Part shown: positions 7,167 through 14,853 of the stretch, one piece after another
How positions within the stretch are numbered: the first letter of the stretch is position 1
Layout: each line of letters starts with the position of its first letter
NCBI GenBank assembly: GCA_902796045.1
Contig: CADBNQ010000130.1
Coordinates: 1 to 23,219 of the forward strand
Length of the DNA: 23,219 nt
Direction of reading: 5' to 3'
Source of the DNA: an uncultured Lachnospiraceae bacterium
Lineage (GTDB): Bacteria > Bacillota > Clostridia > Lachnospirales > Lachnospiraceae
Made by a program: the position numbers and the translations under genes
The notes under the pieces: model-generated
What the model was told of the DNA's origin: nothing
What the model saw: the letters and a program-made list of their open reading frames with translations, nothing else
The model's database searches: none

Positions 7167-7194
7167 TATAAATACCTGATTCAGTTATATTGGT

Positions 7195-8187
7195 TTACTT
7201 TACATTGTAGATATTGCAGGACTGGTTCGTCAGCCTGAAGGAAACGAACATGATCTGCATCTTCTGACCTCTGGACACCTTGATCCCTTCCGGTTCTCTG
7301 AAAGACAGGGCCTGGGCACCTTTAATGGTTCTGGCTGTCCCTGTCCGGCTCAGCAGATTCCAGGTCCTTATGATGGTAGGCTGGTATTTTCTGTGCTTGT
7401 CATAGGCAGCCAGGAAGGTTCTGGAAGGACTTCCCTCAATCGTGAAAATAAAGTCACCGCCGTAGAAATCAAAGCCCTGGAAATCTCCCGCCGTCCTGGG
7501 AAGAGCGACCCGCCTGATCGGCTTCTTAGGGTTGATCTTGGTTCCTCTGGTCAGTTTATAGGTCTGATAATACTGCTGTCCATTACTGGTATAGCGGACA
7601 GCCAGCTTTGTGCTGCTCTCATTGATGGCCGGGTAAACATTGGTCACATATTTGCCTCTGCTTCCTTTGCGGATCTTGTAGGTATAGGTCCCATGGCGGT
7701 AGAGAGTCTTACCCTTCTTATAGGGGAAACAGGTGATTGCCCTGGAGACATCGGACCCGGATGCCGCATTGCTGCCTGTCCATAGATAGGTCTTCCCGTT
7801 GTAAACAGAGCAGTCCAGATTGGTGGCATGTCCGAAATACTTCAGATTCATATAGTCTCTGGTGTAGCGCCCCAGGCCGTTATATTTGACCCTTGTGATT
7901 CTCAGGTTCCCCTTTTTGGGGTTGGTCATCTGAATATAGTAGTAATACTGTGAATCATAAGTATAAGACTGTATCCATCTCTTGGAAGCGAGCTTCGTAA
8001 CAGTATGGACAACCTGCAGATCACTGCCGGCAGGCTCCACCGGTGTGATATCATTGACTACGTTTTTGTCTACAGACTCCTCGTAAGCAGTTGCACGAGC
8101 CTGAAGAGGGAAAAAGCTGATCCCCAGGAGAAAAAGCATGACATATGCAAGACTATAGAAGGCCCTGCGGCCGGCTGAATTTCTCAT
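7195..8187 (-). CDS. Secreted helveticin-J-like protein
   Basis: A 330-residue protein with a Sec signal peptide: basic MRNSAGRR, a hydrophobic core (AYVMLFLLGISFF) and a likely cleavage after about residue 33 (QARATA). The mature part is rich in Tyr and repeats short beta-strand patterns, each pairing an aromatic strand with a Gly/Asn turn: YYYYIQMTNPKKGNLRITRV, HATNLDCSVYNGKTYLWTG, KLAVRYTSNGQQYYQTYKL, FDFYGGDFIFTIEG. This layout recalls the helveticin J family (large class III bacteriocins and related extracellular proteins, predicted beta-propeller). I see no transporter, immunity gene or lytic motif beside it, so a bacteriocin function is unproven. It has its own promoter and terminator and is monocistronic. 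GGAG lies 9 nt before ATG 8187. Family call moderate; secretion confident. Confidence 0.6.
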   Translation of the reverse strand: MRNSAGRRAFYSLAYVMLFLLGISFFPLQARATAYEESVDKNVVNDITPVEPAGSDLQVVHTVTKLASKRWIQSYTYDSQYYYYIQMTNPKKGNLRITRVKYNGLGRYTRDYMNLKYFGHATNLDCSVYNGKTYLWTGSNAASGSDVSRAITCFPYKKGKTLYRHGTYTYKIRKGSRGKYVTNVYPAINESSTKLAVRYTSNGQQYYQTYKLTRGTKINPKKPIRRVALPRTAGDFQGFDFYGGDFIFTIEGSPSRTFLAAYDKHRKYQPTIIRTWNLLSRTGTARTIKGAQALSFREPEGIKVSRGQKMQIMFVSFRLTNQSCNIYNVK

Positions 8188-8241
8188 AATCCCAAGCTCC
8201 CTTCTGTCTCTTTATGTTTTATTTAATCAGGATTTTTATCT

Positions 8242-8270
8242 ATTTTATCATAATTCTCCGAAAATGTACA
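8242..8270 (-). promoter_or_regulatory. Promoter of the helveticin-J-like gene
   Basis: On the minus strand TGTACA (8265-8270), a 17-nt spacer and TAAAAT (8242-8247) lie about 55 nt upstream of ATG 8187. It is arranged divergently from the plus-strand promoter at 8304-8332. Confidence 0.55.
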
Positions 8271-8303
8271 CAATTATTCATGAATTCGTAACATCTCTCT
8301 CCA

Positions 8304-8332
8304 TTGCCTCCGGCATCTGCAGAGAGTATAAT
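8304..8332 (+). promoter_or_regulatory. Promoter of the LpdD-like gene
   Basis: TTGCCT (8304-8309), a 17-nt spacer and a perfect TATAAT (8327-8332) precede ATG 8360 by 27 nt. A GAGAGG ribosome site lies 7 nt before the ATG. It supports real expression of the only plus-strand gene in the window. Confidence 0.75.
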
Positions 8333-8359
8333 AAAAAAAAAGAAATGAGAGGTTCTATT

Positions 8360-8740
8360 ATGAAGCTGCACAGAGTATTGTTGTTCACATCTATACAGAT
8401 GGATATCACAGCTGTGGGGGAAGACCTGCACGTGCTTCTGACCAGTGACAACATCCCTTTTATAGGAAGTACTGTTTACGCCAGCCACCTGCCTTGCGCA
8501 GACGAGTCAGAGGACCAGTCTGAGCCTCAGCTTGACATCAGCTCGATCAGCAGGGTGGACGAACCCGGTGCCCTTTTCTGTGAATATACAGCCAGGACCC
8601 TGGCCGCCATGACCGGGCAGAATGTGCTGTGTACAGGCGGTATATTCACTGACTCCCCTACGGAGAGGGACATCAGTAAGCTCTATGAAAATATCGACGA
8701 GATGATCCGGGACTGGACTGTATTCTTCATTGATGATTAA
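8360..8740 (+). CDS. LpdD-like (prenylated-flavin chaperone-type) small protein
   Basis: A 126-residue cytosolic protein. Its shape matches the LpdD-like domain found beside UbiD-type decarboxylases. An N-terminal strand (IQMDITAVGEDLHVLLT) leads to a Pro-Phe/His-Ile-Gly turn (NIPFIGSTVYA, 31-41). A variable acidic loop follows (46-60), then a helix (ARTLAAMTGQNVLCTGGIF, 78-96) and a final helix starting TDSPTERDISKLYENI. In the UbiD setting such proteins are thought to help prFMN-dependent decarboxylases mature. No UbiD or UbiX gene is near, so the role here is open. ATG 8360 is chosen for its GAGAGG site and promoter; the open frame extends upstream to 8264 through the promoter. It is monocistronic, ending before a bidirectional terminator. 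Confidence 0.65.
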   Translation: MKLHRVLLFTSIQMDITAVGEDLHVLLTSDNIPFIGSTVYASHLPCADESEDQSEPQLDISSISRVDEPGALFCEYTARTLAAMTGQNVLCTGGIFTDSPTERDISKLYENIDEMIRDWTVFFIDD

Positions 8741-8783
8741 GCCTGCTGCCGTCGCTCCAGCAAAAAAGATCCGGACATACAAA

Positions 8784-8812
8784 GAAGGAGCCGCCATGGC
8801 AGCGTCTCCTTC
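8784..8812 (+). terminator. Bidirectional terminator between convergent genes
   Basis: GAAGGAG (8784-8790) pairs with CTCCTTC (8806-8812), and the loop contains a further self-complementary GCCATGGC. On the plus strand a pyrimidine/T-rich tail (TCTCTTCTTTT) follows; on the minus strand TTTGT follows. It lies between the plus-strand gene ending at 8740 and the minus-strand gene ending at 8841. Confidence 0.75.
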
Positions 8813-8840
8813 TCTCTTCTTTTATGATCTGGTCTCCGGC

Positions 8841-9542
8841 CTACTCCTCTTCAAGATAATTCATGTACTCCGAACGGGTCTCCATGTATCTTGACTGACT
8901 GATAGGAAGTTTCATACCGTTCTTTAAAACAATCTCATACTTCTCAAGCTGTGAAATATGCATCAGGTTGACAGCATAGCTCTTATGGCACTGTAGAAAA
9001 TAAATACCATGCTCATACTGAAGGAAATCTGAAATCTTAAGGTTGATCGACTTCACAAGTCCGCTCTCCCCGTAGATATTAAGCTTACGCTTATCACTCT
9101 CTACATAGTAGATATCCCTGTAAGGTATAGTAAAAATCCCCTGCTTGTTAATGACCGTAAAAGCTTTTTCCTTAGACATATTCAGTTCATGCTGGGCTCT
9201 GTTCAGAGACTGCTTCACATGCTCTATATCCAGAGGTCTTCTCAGAACATAAACCGGGTCTGCACGGAACACTTCAAAAACATATTCGTTCAGCTCGGTA
9301 AGGAATATGATCCTGACCCCGGAATATATCTCCTGCAACCTCCTGGAATACTCTATGACCTCCATCGGATCTTTTTCAAGAGTAAGAAAAAGGATCTTAT
9401 AATGACAATTCTTGCTGACATCCTCTTTCATCCTGCTGATCTGATCCCACAGTGTCAGCTGGTTGTTAGGGCAATTATCCTTGATGATATTAGATAATTG
9501 ATACGCTACTTCCTTGTCGTATTCAAATATACCGATATTCAT
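8841..9542 (-). CDS. LytTR-family regulator with degenerate receiver domain
   Basis: A 233-residue DNA-binding regulator. Residues 1-118 have the receiver (REC) fold order. However, the acidic pair is EYD (7-9), and the phospho-acceptor position after the third strand (KILFLTLEKDP) is Thr54 instead of Asp. The conserved Lys before Pro is Arg102 (YVLRRPL). Residues about 125-230 form the LytTR domain (KQGIFTIPYRDIYYVESDKRKLNIY, FLQCHKSYAVNLMHISQLEKY, GMKLPISQSRY), which binds DNA through beta-strands. No histidine kinase is adjacent. Ordinary phosphorelay control is therefore unlikely, and protein or ligand binding to the pseudo-receiver may replace it. ATG 9542 has a GGAAGGGG site about 8 nt upstream. 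A TATAAT at 9659-9664 on the minus strand is a possible -10, but no good -35 is seen. Confidence 0.88.
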   Translation of the reverse strand: MNIGIFEYDKEVAYQLSNIIKDNCPNNQLTLWDQISRMKEDVSKNCHYKILFLTLEKDPMEVIEYSRRLQEIYSGVRIIFLTELNEYVFEVFRADPVYVLRRPLDIEHVKQSLNRAQHELNMSKEKAFTVINKQGIFTIPYRDIYYVESDKRKLNIYGESGLVKSINLKISDFLQYEHGIYFLQCHKSYAVNLMHISQLEKYEIVLKNGMKLPISQSRYMETRSEYMNYLEEE

Positions 9543-9704
9543 AACGCATCCCCTTCCTTAGTTTATATCTAGGGATAACTTTGTGATTATTTGTGTTATT
9601 CAGACCTGTCTTAGCTCCACTGGCCTGCGTGCACTTTTAACGTCACTATTTCTAATAAATTATATCATAGGGGATGTAAAGAATCATTTTTTAATTATGG
9701 CAGT

Positions 9705-11840
9705 TTAGCCCTTATTTATGACACCATTTTGCTTCCTTTTTTTCACAGCTTTCAGCAGAATTGATGAATGCGCAGGGAGGTTCAAAGCAAGAATACCCCG
9801 CTCAGTCTCATAGCGGATCCTCCTCGTATCGTATCCTTCCTCCGTGTTGATTATGACCTGTTCCATGGTCTCATCATCTGTCACTCCGGTCTCCCAGGCC
9901 GCAACCTTCAGACTGACCGCATCGTCTTCGGTGTTGATGACGATGACCATCTTCTCATCAGCGGTAAAGCGTCCGTAACAGAGTACCCTGTCGGTCCCCG
10001 GCAGCCATTTCAGAGACCCGCTCATCAGGGCTTTGTATCTCTTATGGATGGCAATCATGTCCCTGTGAAAGCGGATCATTTCCCGGTCCTCATGCCCCCA
10101 GGGATAAGTCCTCCGGTTGTCAGGATCTGTCCAGCCGGTGACGCCTGCTTCATCTCCATAGTATACAGTCGGAGCCCCCGGCCAGGTCATCTGGATCAAA
10201 ACGGCCGTCCTCATAACGGCTTTATCTACCCCCTGATCTGCCGCTTCCGGACCAAGGGTGCCGGTCCTTCCCACCATCTGGTTCGTCCTTGTGAGGAAGC
10301 GTGAATGATCATGGTTGGACAATTCGTTCATGGAAACCATAACAGATGGATAATGCATCCTGGACATATGATAGATCATGGCATCCTGAAAAGCCTGGGT
10401 ATTGCCCAGCAGATCTCCTCTTCTCTCGTCGCTGTGCTTCTCCATCCCGGTCAGCAGCCATGTCACAGGCTCCATAAAGGCATTATAATTCATGATCGTA
10501 TCCCACTGATCGCCCTGCAGCCAGTCAGCAGGATCTCCGTAATGTTCTGCCAGAACGATGGCCTCCGGGTTGGCTTCTTTTACAGCTTTTCTGAAGTCCC
10601 TCCAGAACCTGTGATTCATCTCCGGGGACTGGCCAAGGTCAGCTGCAACATCAAGACGCCACCCGTCTACATTGTAGGGGGGTGACACCCACTTACGTCC
10701 GATCTCAAGGATATAATCATACAGCCTGTCGGAACCTTCGTAATTGAGCTTGGGGAGAGTCCTGTGACCCCACCAGCCATCGTAGTCATCGTTATAGGGC
10801 CAGCTGCCATAATCGTAAAACCTGAAGAAATCATGGTAAGGACTGTCTGCCTCCACATAGGCTCCTTTTTCATAGTCCTGCTGATACTCATAGATGCGCT
10901 CGGCATCCATCCATTTATTGAAAGAGCCACAGTGGTTAAAGACACCGTCCAGGATCACACGCATCCCTCTCTTGTGCACTTCCTCGACAAAGCGGGCAAA
11001 AAAGGCATTGCTGGCTTCCAGGTTCCTCAGGTCTGTCACCCTGTTGATATATCTGGCTGCATGGATATTGTCCCGGACATCGTCATCAAGCAATTCCCCT
11101 TCATCCACCACGATCTTCGCAAAATGGGGGTCTATGTAATCATAGTCCTGTATATCATATTTATGGTTGGAGGGAGAAACAAAAACCGGATTCAGATAAA
11201 GGACATCCACCCCCAGATCGCAGAGATAATCCAGATGATCCAGTATTCCCTGAAGGTCTCCTCCATAGAACTCTCTCACCCCCATCTTGGCCGGATATTT
11301 ATCCCAGTCGGTTACCTTCGAGACATGTTCGTTGATATAGACATATTCGTGGTCCAGCACATCATTGGAGGGATCGCCATTGGCAAAGCGCTCCACAAAA
11401 ATCTGGTACATGACCGCACCTTTTGCCCAGGCCGGTGTCGAGAATCCGGGTGTAAGCTTATAATTAAAAAACGGCTCCAGAATACGGCTGGGACCCTTTT
11501 TATTAAAATAGCACAGCAGACCCCCGGCTGACACCTCGTAATAATAATCCACCTGCTGGTCTCCAAGTACAATACTTGCTTCATAATAGTCAAAAAGGTC
11601 CGTCTGCCGAACTATCTCCATCCTGATCCGCTCATCTCCCATGCATACATGGACATGGTCCGCGTTATCTCTGGCCGTCCTGATCCGGAGGCGGACTGTA
11701 TCTCCGGCTTCGGGTTCCATCGGGTCAACAAAGTTGGGACCGCCGTCCGTAAAAACTGCCTGCCAGTTCAGTACAGGTTTAGTCTGGTAAATATGGGTCA
11801 TGAGCTTCTCTGACAGGGAAAGCGTTCCTCTTGTTCTCAT
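9705..11840 (-). CDS. GH13 alpha-glucan hydrolase (neopullulanase/cyclomaltodextrinase type)
   Basis: A 711-residue cytoplasmic enzyme without signal peptide. An N-terminal CBM34-like beta domain (about 20-125) is followed by the (beta/alpha)8 barrel, starting at WAKGAVMYQIFVERFANGD. The GH13 conserved regions are visible: DGVFNH (298-303), DGWRLDVAA with nucleophile Asp397, VLAEHYGD with acid/base Glu432, and ELSNHD with transition-state Asp511. A C-terminal beta domain follows from about 620. The N-terminal domain and cytosolic location fit enzymes that hydrolyse imported maltodextrins or cyclodextrins. Exact specificity cannot be read from sequence. AGGAG lies 8 nt before ATG 11840. The gene appears monocistronic and there are no maltodextrin transporter genes in the window. 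Confidence 0.92.
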   Translation of the reverse strand: MRTRGTLSLSEKLMTHIYQTKPVLNWQAVFTDGGPNFVDPMEPEAGDTVRLRIRTARDNADHVHVCMGDERIRMEIVRQTDLFDYYEASIVLGDQQVDYYYEVSAGGLLCYFNKKGPSRILEPFFNYKLTPGFSTPAWAKGAVMYQIFVERFANGDPSNDVLDHEYVYINEHVSKVTDWDKYPAKMGVREFYGGDLQGILDHLDYLCDLGVDVLYLNPVFVSPSNHKYDIQDYDYIDPHFAKIVVDEGELLDDDVRDNIHAARYINRVTDLRNLEASNAFFARFVEEVHKRGMRVILDGVFNHCGSFNKWMDAERIYEYQQDYEKGAYVEADSPYHDFFRFYDYGSWPYNDDYDGWWGHRTLPKLNYEGSDRLYDYILEIGRKWVSPPYNVDGWRLDVAADLGQSPEMNHRFWRDFRKAVKEANPEAIVLAEHYGDPADWLQGDQWDTIMNYNAFMEPVTWLLTGMEKHSDERRGDLLGNTQAFQDAMIYHMSRMHYPSVMVSMNELSNHDHSRFLTRTNQMVGRTGTLGPEAADQGVDKAVMRTAVLIQMTWPGAPTVYYGDEAGVTGWTDPDNRRTYPWGHEDREMIRFHRDMIAIHKRYKALMSGSLKWLPGTDRVLCYGRFTADEKMVIVINTEDDAVSLKVAAWETGVTDDETMEQVIINTEEGYDTRRIRYETERGILALNLPAHSSILLKAVKKRKQNGVINKG

Positions 11841-11943
11841 CTTTTCATCTCCTGTGGAATATTTTTTTGCGTTTTTCTTAAAGTCCTTATGAATTTCGTC
11901 AGAATTTTGTGAGAAATTGTTGACAGAATGGTCACAATTACTG

Positions 11944-11973
11944 AGTATACTAATGGCATCAAAACAAAAACAA
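11944..11973 (-). promoter_or_regulatory. Candidate promoter of the GH13 gene
   Basis: On the minus strand TTGTTT (11968-11973), an 18-nt spacer and TATACT (11944-11949) lie about 100 nt upstream of ATG 11840. The same bases read on the plus strand also give TATACT (11946-11951), with TTGACA at 11920-11925 but a 20-nt spacer, so divergent transcription is possible. Confidence 0.45.
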
Positions 11974-12017
11974 CTTGTTTTGAGTTTAAGATTTTTTCAT
12001 ACTTTTCTCTCTTCATG

Positions 12018-12051
12018 ATGGAGAAGCATCGAGAGATGCTTCTCCATTTTT
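12018..12051 (+). terminator. Plus-oriented intrinsic terminator without an obvious gene
   Basis: A perfect 13-bp stem (12018-12030 with 12035-12047) closes on a GAGA tetraloop and runs into TTTTT then ATATT on the plus strand. On the minus strand, 7 nt past the flavodoxin stop, the same stem has no T-run after it. As an intrinsic terminator it is therefore best suited to plus-strand transcripts, although both flanking genes are on the minus strand. It may still define the 3' end of the flavodoxin mRNA. Confidence 0.7.
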
Positions 12052-12054
12052 ATA

Positions 12055-12639
12055 TTATAGCAAAGAGAGCTTTCTGTCCAGATATTCTGCAGCTCCCCTC
12101 TTGTCATCCTCATCAGGATGCTTCCGCGAAGACAAGTGTCTCTCATATCCCTCATCATCCAGATAATGTCTGTGGACCGCCGGCAGCTGTCTCCTTTTTT
12201 CCGTCCGCCTCTCATCGATCCTTCCGCGACAAAGATACAGACCTGCATATTCATTCTCTGTTTCTATCTGTTCTTTCACAGACCCGGCAACAGCCTGCCC
12301 GTATTCGCTGTCCGGATAACTCCCCATGGTACCAAAGGCCAGGACCCTTCGCCCCTGTATCTTTTTAAGAAAGTCCGCAGACCTGTCATCCAGGCCTCCC
12401 CGTCTGCACCAGAAGCACAAAAGCACCGGAAGGCCGGCATCATCTGCCAGATCTCTTTCCTGAATCTTTTCCACCTTATATAAGTCAGCAAGTTCATCTG
12501 CTATGGCCGTTGGCGAACTTAAGACCTTCGGGACATAGCCCTTTTCCAGAAGTCTCTCCAAAAGAATGCAGGCAATACTTTTCGTATTGCCTGTAATACT
12601 GGATACCCAGAGTATTATTTTTTTCTCTTTATTGCTCAT
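12055..12639 (-). CDS. Flavodoxin-family protein (BilS-like)
   Basis: A 194-residue FMN-binding electron-transfer protein by family. The FMN-phosphate loop is visible near the N-terminus (VSSITGNTKSIACIL, 12-26), followed by a mid-domain CFWCRRGGLDDRSADFLKKI and VLAFGTMGSYPDSEYGQ. A C-terminal AGLYLCRGRIDER and HPDEDD segment is typical of the small flavodoxins annotated as BilS, partners of the bilirubin reductase BilR in Clostridia. No BilR-like old-yellow-enzyme gene is in the window, so that link is only by resemblance. The start codon lies 4 nt after the stop of the 3D-domain gene, with only a distant AAAGG inside that gene, so translation is probably coupled. The pairing of a flavodoxin with a secreted wall protein has no evident functional logic. 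Confidence 0.75.
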   Translation of the reverse strand: MSNKEKKIILWVSSITGNTKSIACILLERLLEKGYVPKVLSSPTAIADELADLYKVEKIQERDLADDAGLPVLLCFWCRRGGLDDRSADFLKKIQGRRVLAFGTMGSYPDSEYGQAVAGSVKEQIETENEYAGLYLCRGRIDERRTEKRRQLPAVHRHYLDDEGYERHLSSRKHPDEDDKRGAAEYLDRKLSLL

Positions 12640-12643
12640 TATT

Positions 12644-13297
12644 CTAATAAAAAACCTTTGCTATTCTATACTTTACACCATGTCTGCTTGCTTTTTTGTG
12701 GGACCTGTAGTAGATATCAATGCGGCGTCCCTTTATAGCGCTGCCTGTATCCTCGGCAGTGTAGATCCTGCTGCCGATCTGCACTTTAGACCCCAGTTTG
12801 ATCAGGCGGGGATCCACTGCGATGGTGTGGTTTGCCCTTGGTTTCTTCCCGCTGGCTGTCGCATGGCCGGCCCATTTCCCGGCACATCGCCTGCAGTTGC
12901 AGTAACCTGTGGTCCTCACCCGCATCTTTATATAATTCTGGACCTCCACAATACACTCGTCCTCAATATCTGTTCCAGGGACCTTTGCAGTGACAACGGC
13001 TGTGCCGCCTTCCTTTCCGCTGATCTTTCCCTGCTGGCTGACCCTGACCACCCTGCTGTTGCTGGAAAACCAGACAATCTTCCTGCCGCCGGTATTATGT
13101 TGTATGGCCTTCAGGAATCTGGACTTGTTCTTCTTCAGTGTAACTCTCCTGCGGCTCATCCTGACCGAGGCCGTCTGTGCAGTCATGCTGCCGGGATGAT
13201 TCCCGCCGTTGATCACCTGGGCGTGCAGAGGAACTGGCAGGAGGAATGATATTAACAAAAACAAAGACCAGAGGACTCTTACTATATTCTTTTTCAT
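12644..13297 (-). CDS. Secreted BIG2-3D domain cell-wall protein
   Basis: A 217-residue exported protein. A Sec signal peptide covers 1-26 (hydrophobic VLWSLFLLISFLLPV, cut after LHA). Residues about 45-118 form a bacterial Ig-like (BIG2) domain (WFSSNSRVVRVSQQGKISG, GGTAVVTAKV). Residues 125-217 form a 3D domain, named for three conserved aspartates seen here as Asp162 (AVDPRLI), Asp183 (AEDTGSAI) and Asp194 (RIDIYY). It also carries the usual YCNCRRC cysteine cluster and ATASGKKP. 3D domains share the double-psi barrel of MltA-type lytic transglycosylases and occur in resuscitation and spore-wall proteins, so peptidoglycan cleavage outside the membrane is likely. GGAG lies 8 nt before ATG 13297. 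It heads a two-gene unit with the flavodoxin. Confidence 0.85.
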   Translation of the reverse strand: MKKNIVRVLWSLFLLISFLLPVPLHAQVINGGNHPGSMTAQTASVRMSRRRVTLKKNKSRFLKAIQHNTGGRKIVWFSSNSRVVRVSQQGKISGKEGGTAVVTAKVPGTDIEDECIVEVQNYIKMRVRTTGYCNCRRCAGKWAGHATASGKKPRANHTIAVDPRLIKLGSKVQIGSRIYTAEDTGSAIKGRRIDIYYRSHKKASRHGVKYRIAKVFY

Positions 13298-13437
13298 GAC
13301 ACAATCTCCGGGTATTACAAACTAATTTCATTCGAATATACTATCCTAATCATACCGGATAATTGTGACATAATTATTACTTTTGTAACATTTTCTTAAT
13401 ATATAACATCAGGGCAAAAGACGTTTTGATGACCGTT

Positions 13438-13845
13438 CTACTTTCTTGTAAAGACAAGAAACTTACTGAATATGTAATTCAGTACCAGAACAATAAACTG
13501 TATCAGCAGTTTCCCGATCCTGTCGTCGATATGTATGACCTCTGCCATAAACCATACGCCTCCCACCTCAATAACCATGGTGGAGAGACGGGCACTCACA
13601 AACTTGACAAACTCGGAAAAATGCTGACGGAATCCTCGTGCCTTCGACTCAAAGACAAACATTGAATTTGTAAAAAAGGCAAAGACGATCGCTACGGCTA
13701 CTGAGATGATGTTGGCAGTAACGATATCAATCTTGAAGGCCATCCGCAGAAGATAATATACGCCCAGATTGACCAGGGTGGCCAGACCCCCGAAGAATAC
13801 ATAGCGAATCACCGCATTGTCCATGATCTTTTTTATCAGTTTCAA
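13438..13845 (-). CDS. GtrA-family membrane protein (polyprenyl-phosphate-glycan flippase type)
   Basis: A 135-residue protein with four predicted membrane helices: VIRYVFFGGLATLVNLGVYY, ANIISVAVAIVFAFFTNSM, TMVIEVGGVWFMAEVI, and LLIQFIVLVLNYIFSKFLVF. The signatures FFGGLATLVN, FFTNSMFVFE and NYIFSKFLVF are those of GtrA, thought to flip undecaprenyl-phosphate sugars across the membrane. Its ATG overlaps the glycosyltransferase stop by four bases (13842-13845), the usual gtrB-gtrA pairing. It is the last gene of the surface-polymer cluster. No strong intrinsic terminator follows. Confidence 0.88.
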   Translation of the reverse strand: MKLIKKIMDNAVIRYVFFGGLATLVNLGVYYLLRMAFKIDIVTANIISVAVAIVFAFFTNSMFVFESKARGFRQHFSEFVKFVSARLSTMVIEVGGVWFMAEVIHIDDRIGKLLIQFIVLVLNYIFSKFLVFTRK

Positions 13846-14825
13846 TTCTGTGTCTCCTTTAACTCGATGTCTCTCCCGGTTTCCCCGTCTTCTCCGGGCC
13901 TTTCCGGGTCGTCTGTTGTCCTTGATATGATATACCTTGGCCTCTTCTTGACCTCATCGTAGATCTGGGCGATATAGTAGCCTATGATTCCCAGACTGAT
14001 CATCATGATGCTTCCCAGGAGCAGGATCAGGAGGATGACCGTTGTGAAGCCCTCCACCGCATGTCCGCTGCAGTACCTGATGATCGTCTGCAGACCGAGT
14101 ATCAGGGAAAGCAGCAGGGAAAACACACCTGCGCCGGTTACAAACTGCATGGGGAGAGAAGAATAGGCCGCGATATTGGTGACAGCATAATGGATCAGAG
14201 AGGAGGTAGACCATTTTGAGCTGCCGCTGTCCCTCTCCCTGATCTCAAATTCCACTGTCTTTGTCTTAAAGCCGATCCATGAAGACATGGCCCTGAAAAA
14301 GGTATTGCGCTCAGGCATATCTAAAAGGACCATGGCAGCCTTCCTGTCCAGGAGTTTAAAATCGGACGCATCCGACATGTCCATCCTTGTGGCATTCGAC
14401 ATGATCTTATAGAAAAGCCCTGCGCTGGCTCTGTGAAAAAGGCTCTCACGGCCGCGGTTTTTCTTGACCCCTTCGATGACCTCATAGCCCTGCTCCCACA
14501 GTCGATACATGGTGACCAGTGTTTCCGGGGGATGCTGAAGATCACAGTCCATGACTGCCATGCAGTCCCCGCCGGCACAGGCCAGACCTGCGAAGATGGC
14601 TGCTTCTTTCCCAAAATTCCTGGAAAAATGGATTCCTTTGATCCGAGAATCTGCTGCTGCGGCCTCCCTGATCCTGTCCCAGGTATGGTCTTTTGAACCG
14701 TCATCCACCAGCACGATCTGGTAATCGATGCCTTCCCCTGTCAGGATGTCCTTCAGGCTTGTGCAGACCCTCTCTATCATATCTTCTTCATTATAGGCCG
14801 GAATGACGACTGACAACACTCTCAT
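13842..14825 (-). CDS. GtrB/DPM1-like polyprenyl-phosphate glycosyltransferase (GT2)
   Basis: A 327-residue GT2 enzyme expected to move a hexose from a nucleotide sugar to undecaprenyl phosphate at the inner face of the membrane. The GT-A domain (1-215) shows VVIPAYNEED (6-15), LVDDGSKDHTW, HFSRNFGKEAA, the metal site MDCDLQHPPE (92-101) and RERDSGSSKWS. Two membrane helices follow (about 226-250 and 260-286), then a cytosolic tail KKRPRYIISR that is typical of GtrB/CsbB. It is translationally coupled to the GtrA gene. A complete Gtr system also needs a membrane GT-C enzyme that uses the flipped lipid-sugar, and none lies in the window. AAAGGG is 10 nt upstream of ATG 14825. The donor sugar cannot be told from sequence. 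Confidence 0.88.
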   Translation of the reverse strand: MRVLSVVIPAYNEEDMIERVCTSLKDILTGEGIDYQIVLVDDGSKDHTWDRIREAAAADSRIKGIHFSRNFGKEAAIFAGLACAGGDCMAVMDCDLQHPPETLVTMYRLWEQGYEVIEGVKKNRGRESLFHRASAGLFYKIMSNATRMDMSDASDFKLLDRKAAMVLLDMPERNTFFRAMSSWIGFKTKTVEFEIRERDSGSSKWSTSSLIHYAVTNIAAYSSLPMQFVTGAGVFSLLLSLILGLQTIIRYCSGHAVEGFTTVILLILLLGSIMMISLGIIGYYIAQIYDEVKKRPRYIISRTTDDPERPGEDGETGRDIELKETQN

Positions 14826-14853
14826 CGTTTTAATACCCTTTTACTGGTCTTTG

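Noticed and set aside
10764..11531. Plus-strand open frame of 255 codons with hydrophobic stretches inside the GH13 gene
   Set aside because: It lies opposite the catalytic barrel of an intact GH13 enzyme, and the hydrophobicity follows from the antisense of Asp/Asn-rich codons.
11928..12368. Plus-strand open frame across the GH13-flavodoxin gap
   Set aside because: It has no ribosome site, passes through the terminator hairpin and runs antisense into the flavodoxin gene.
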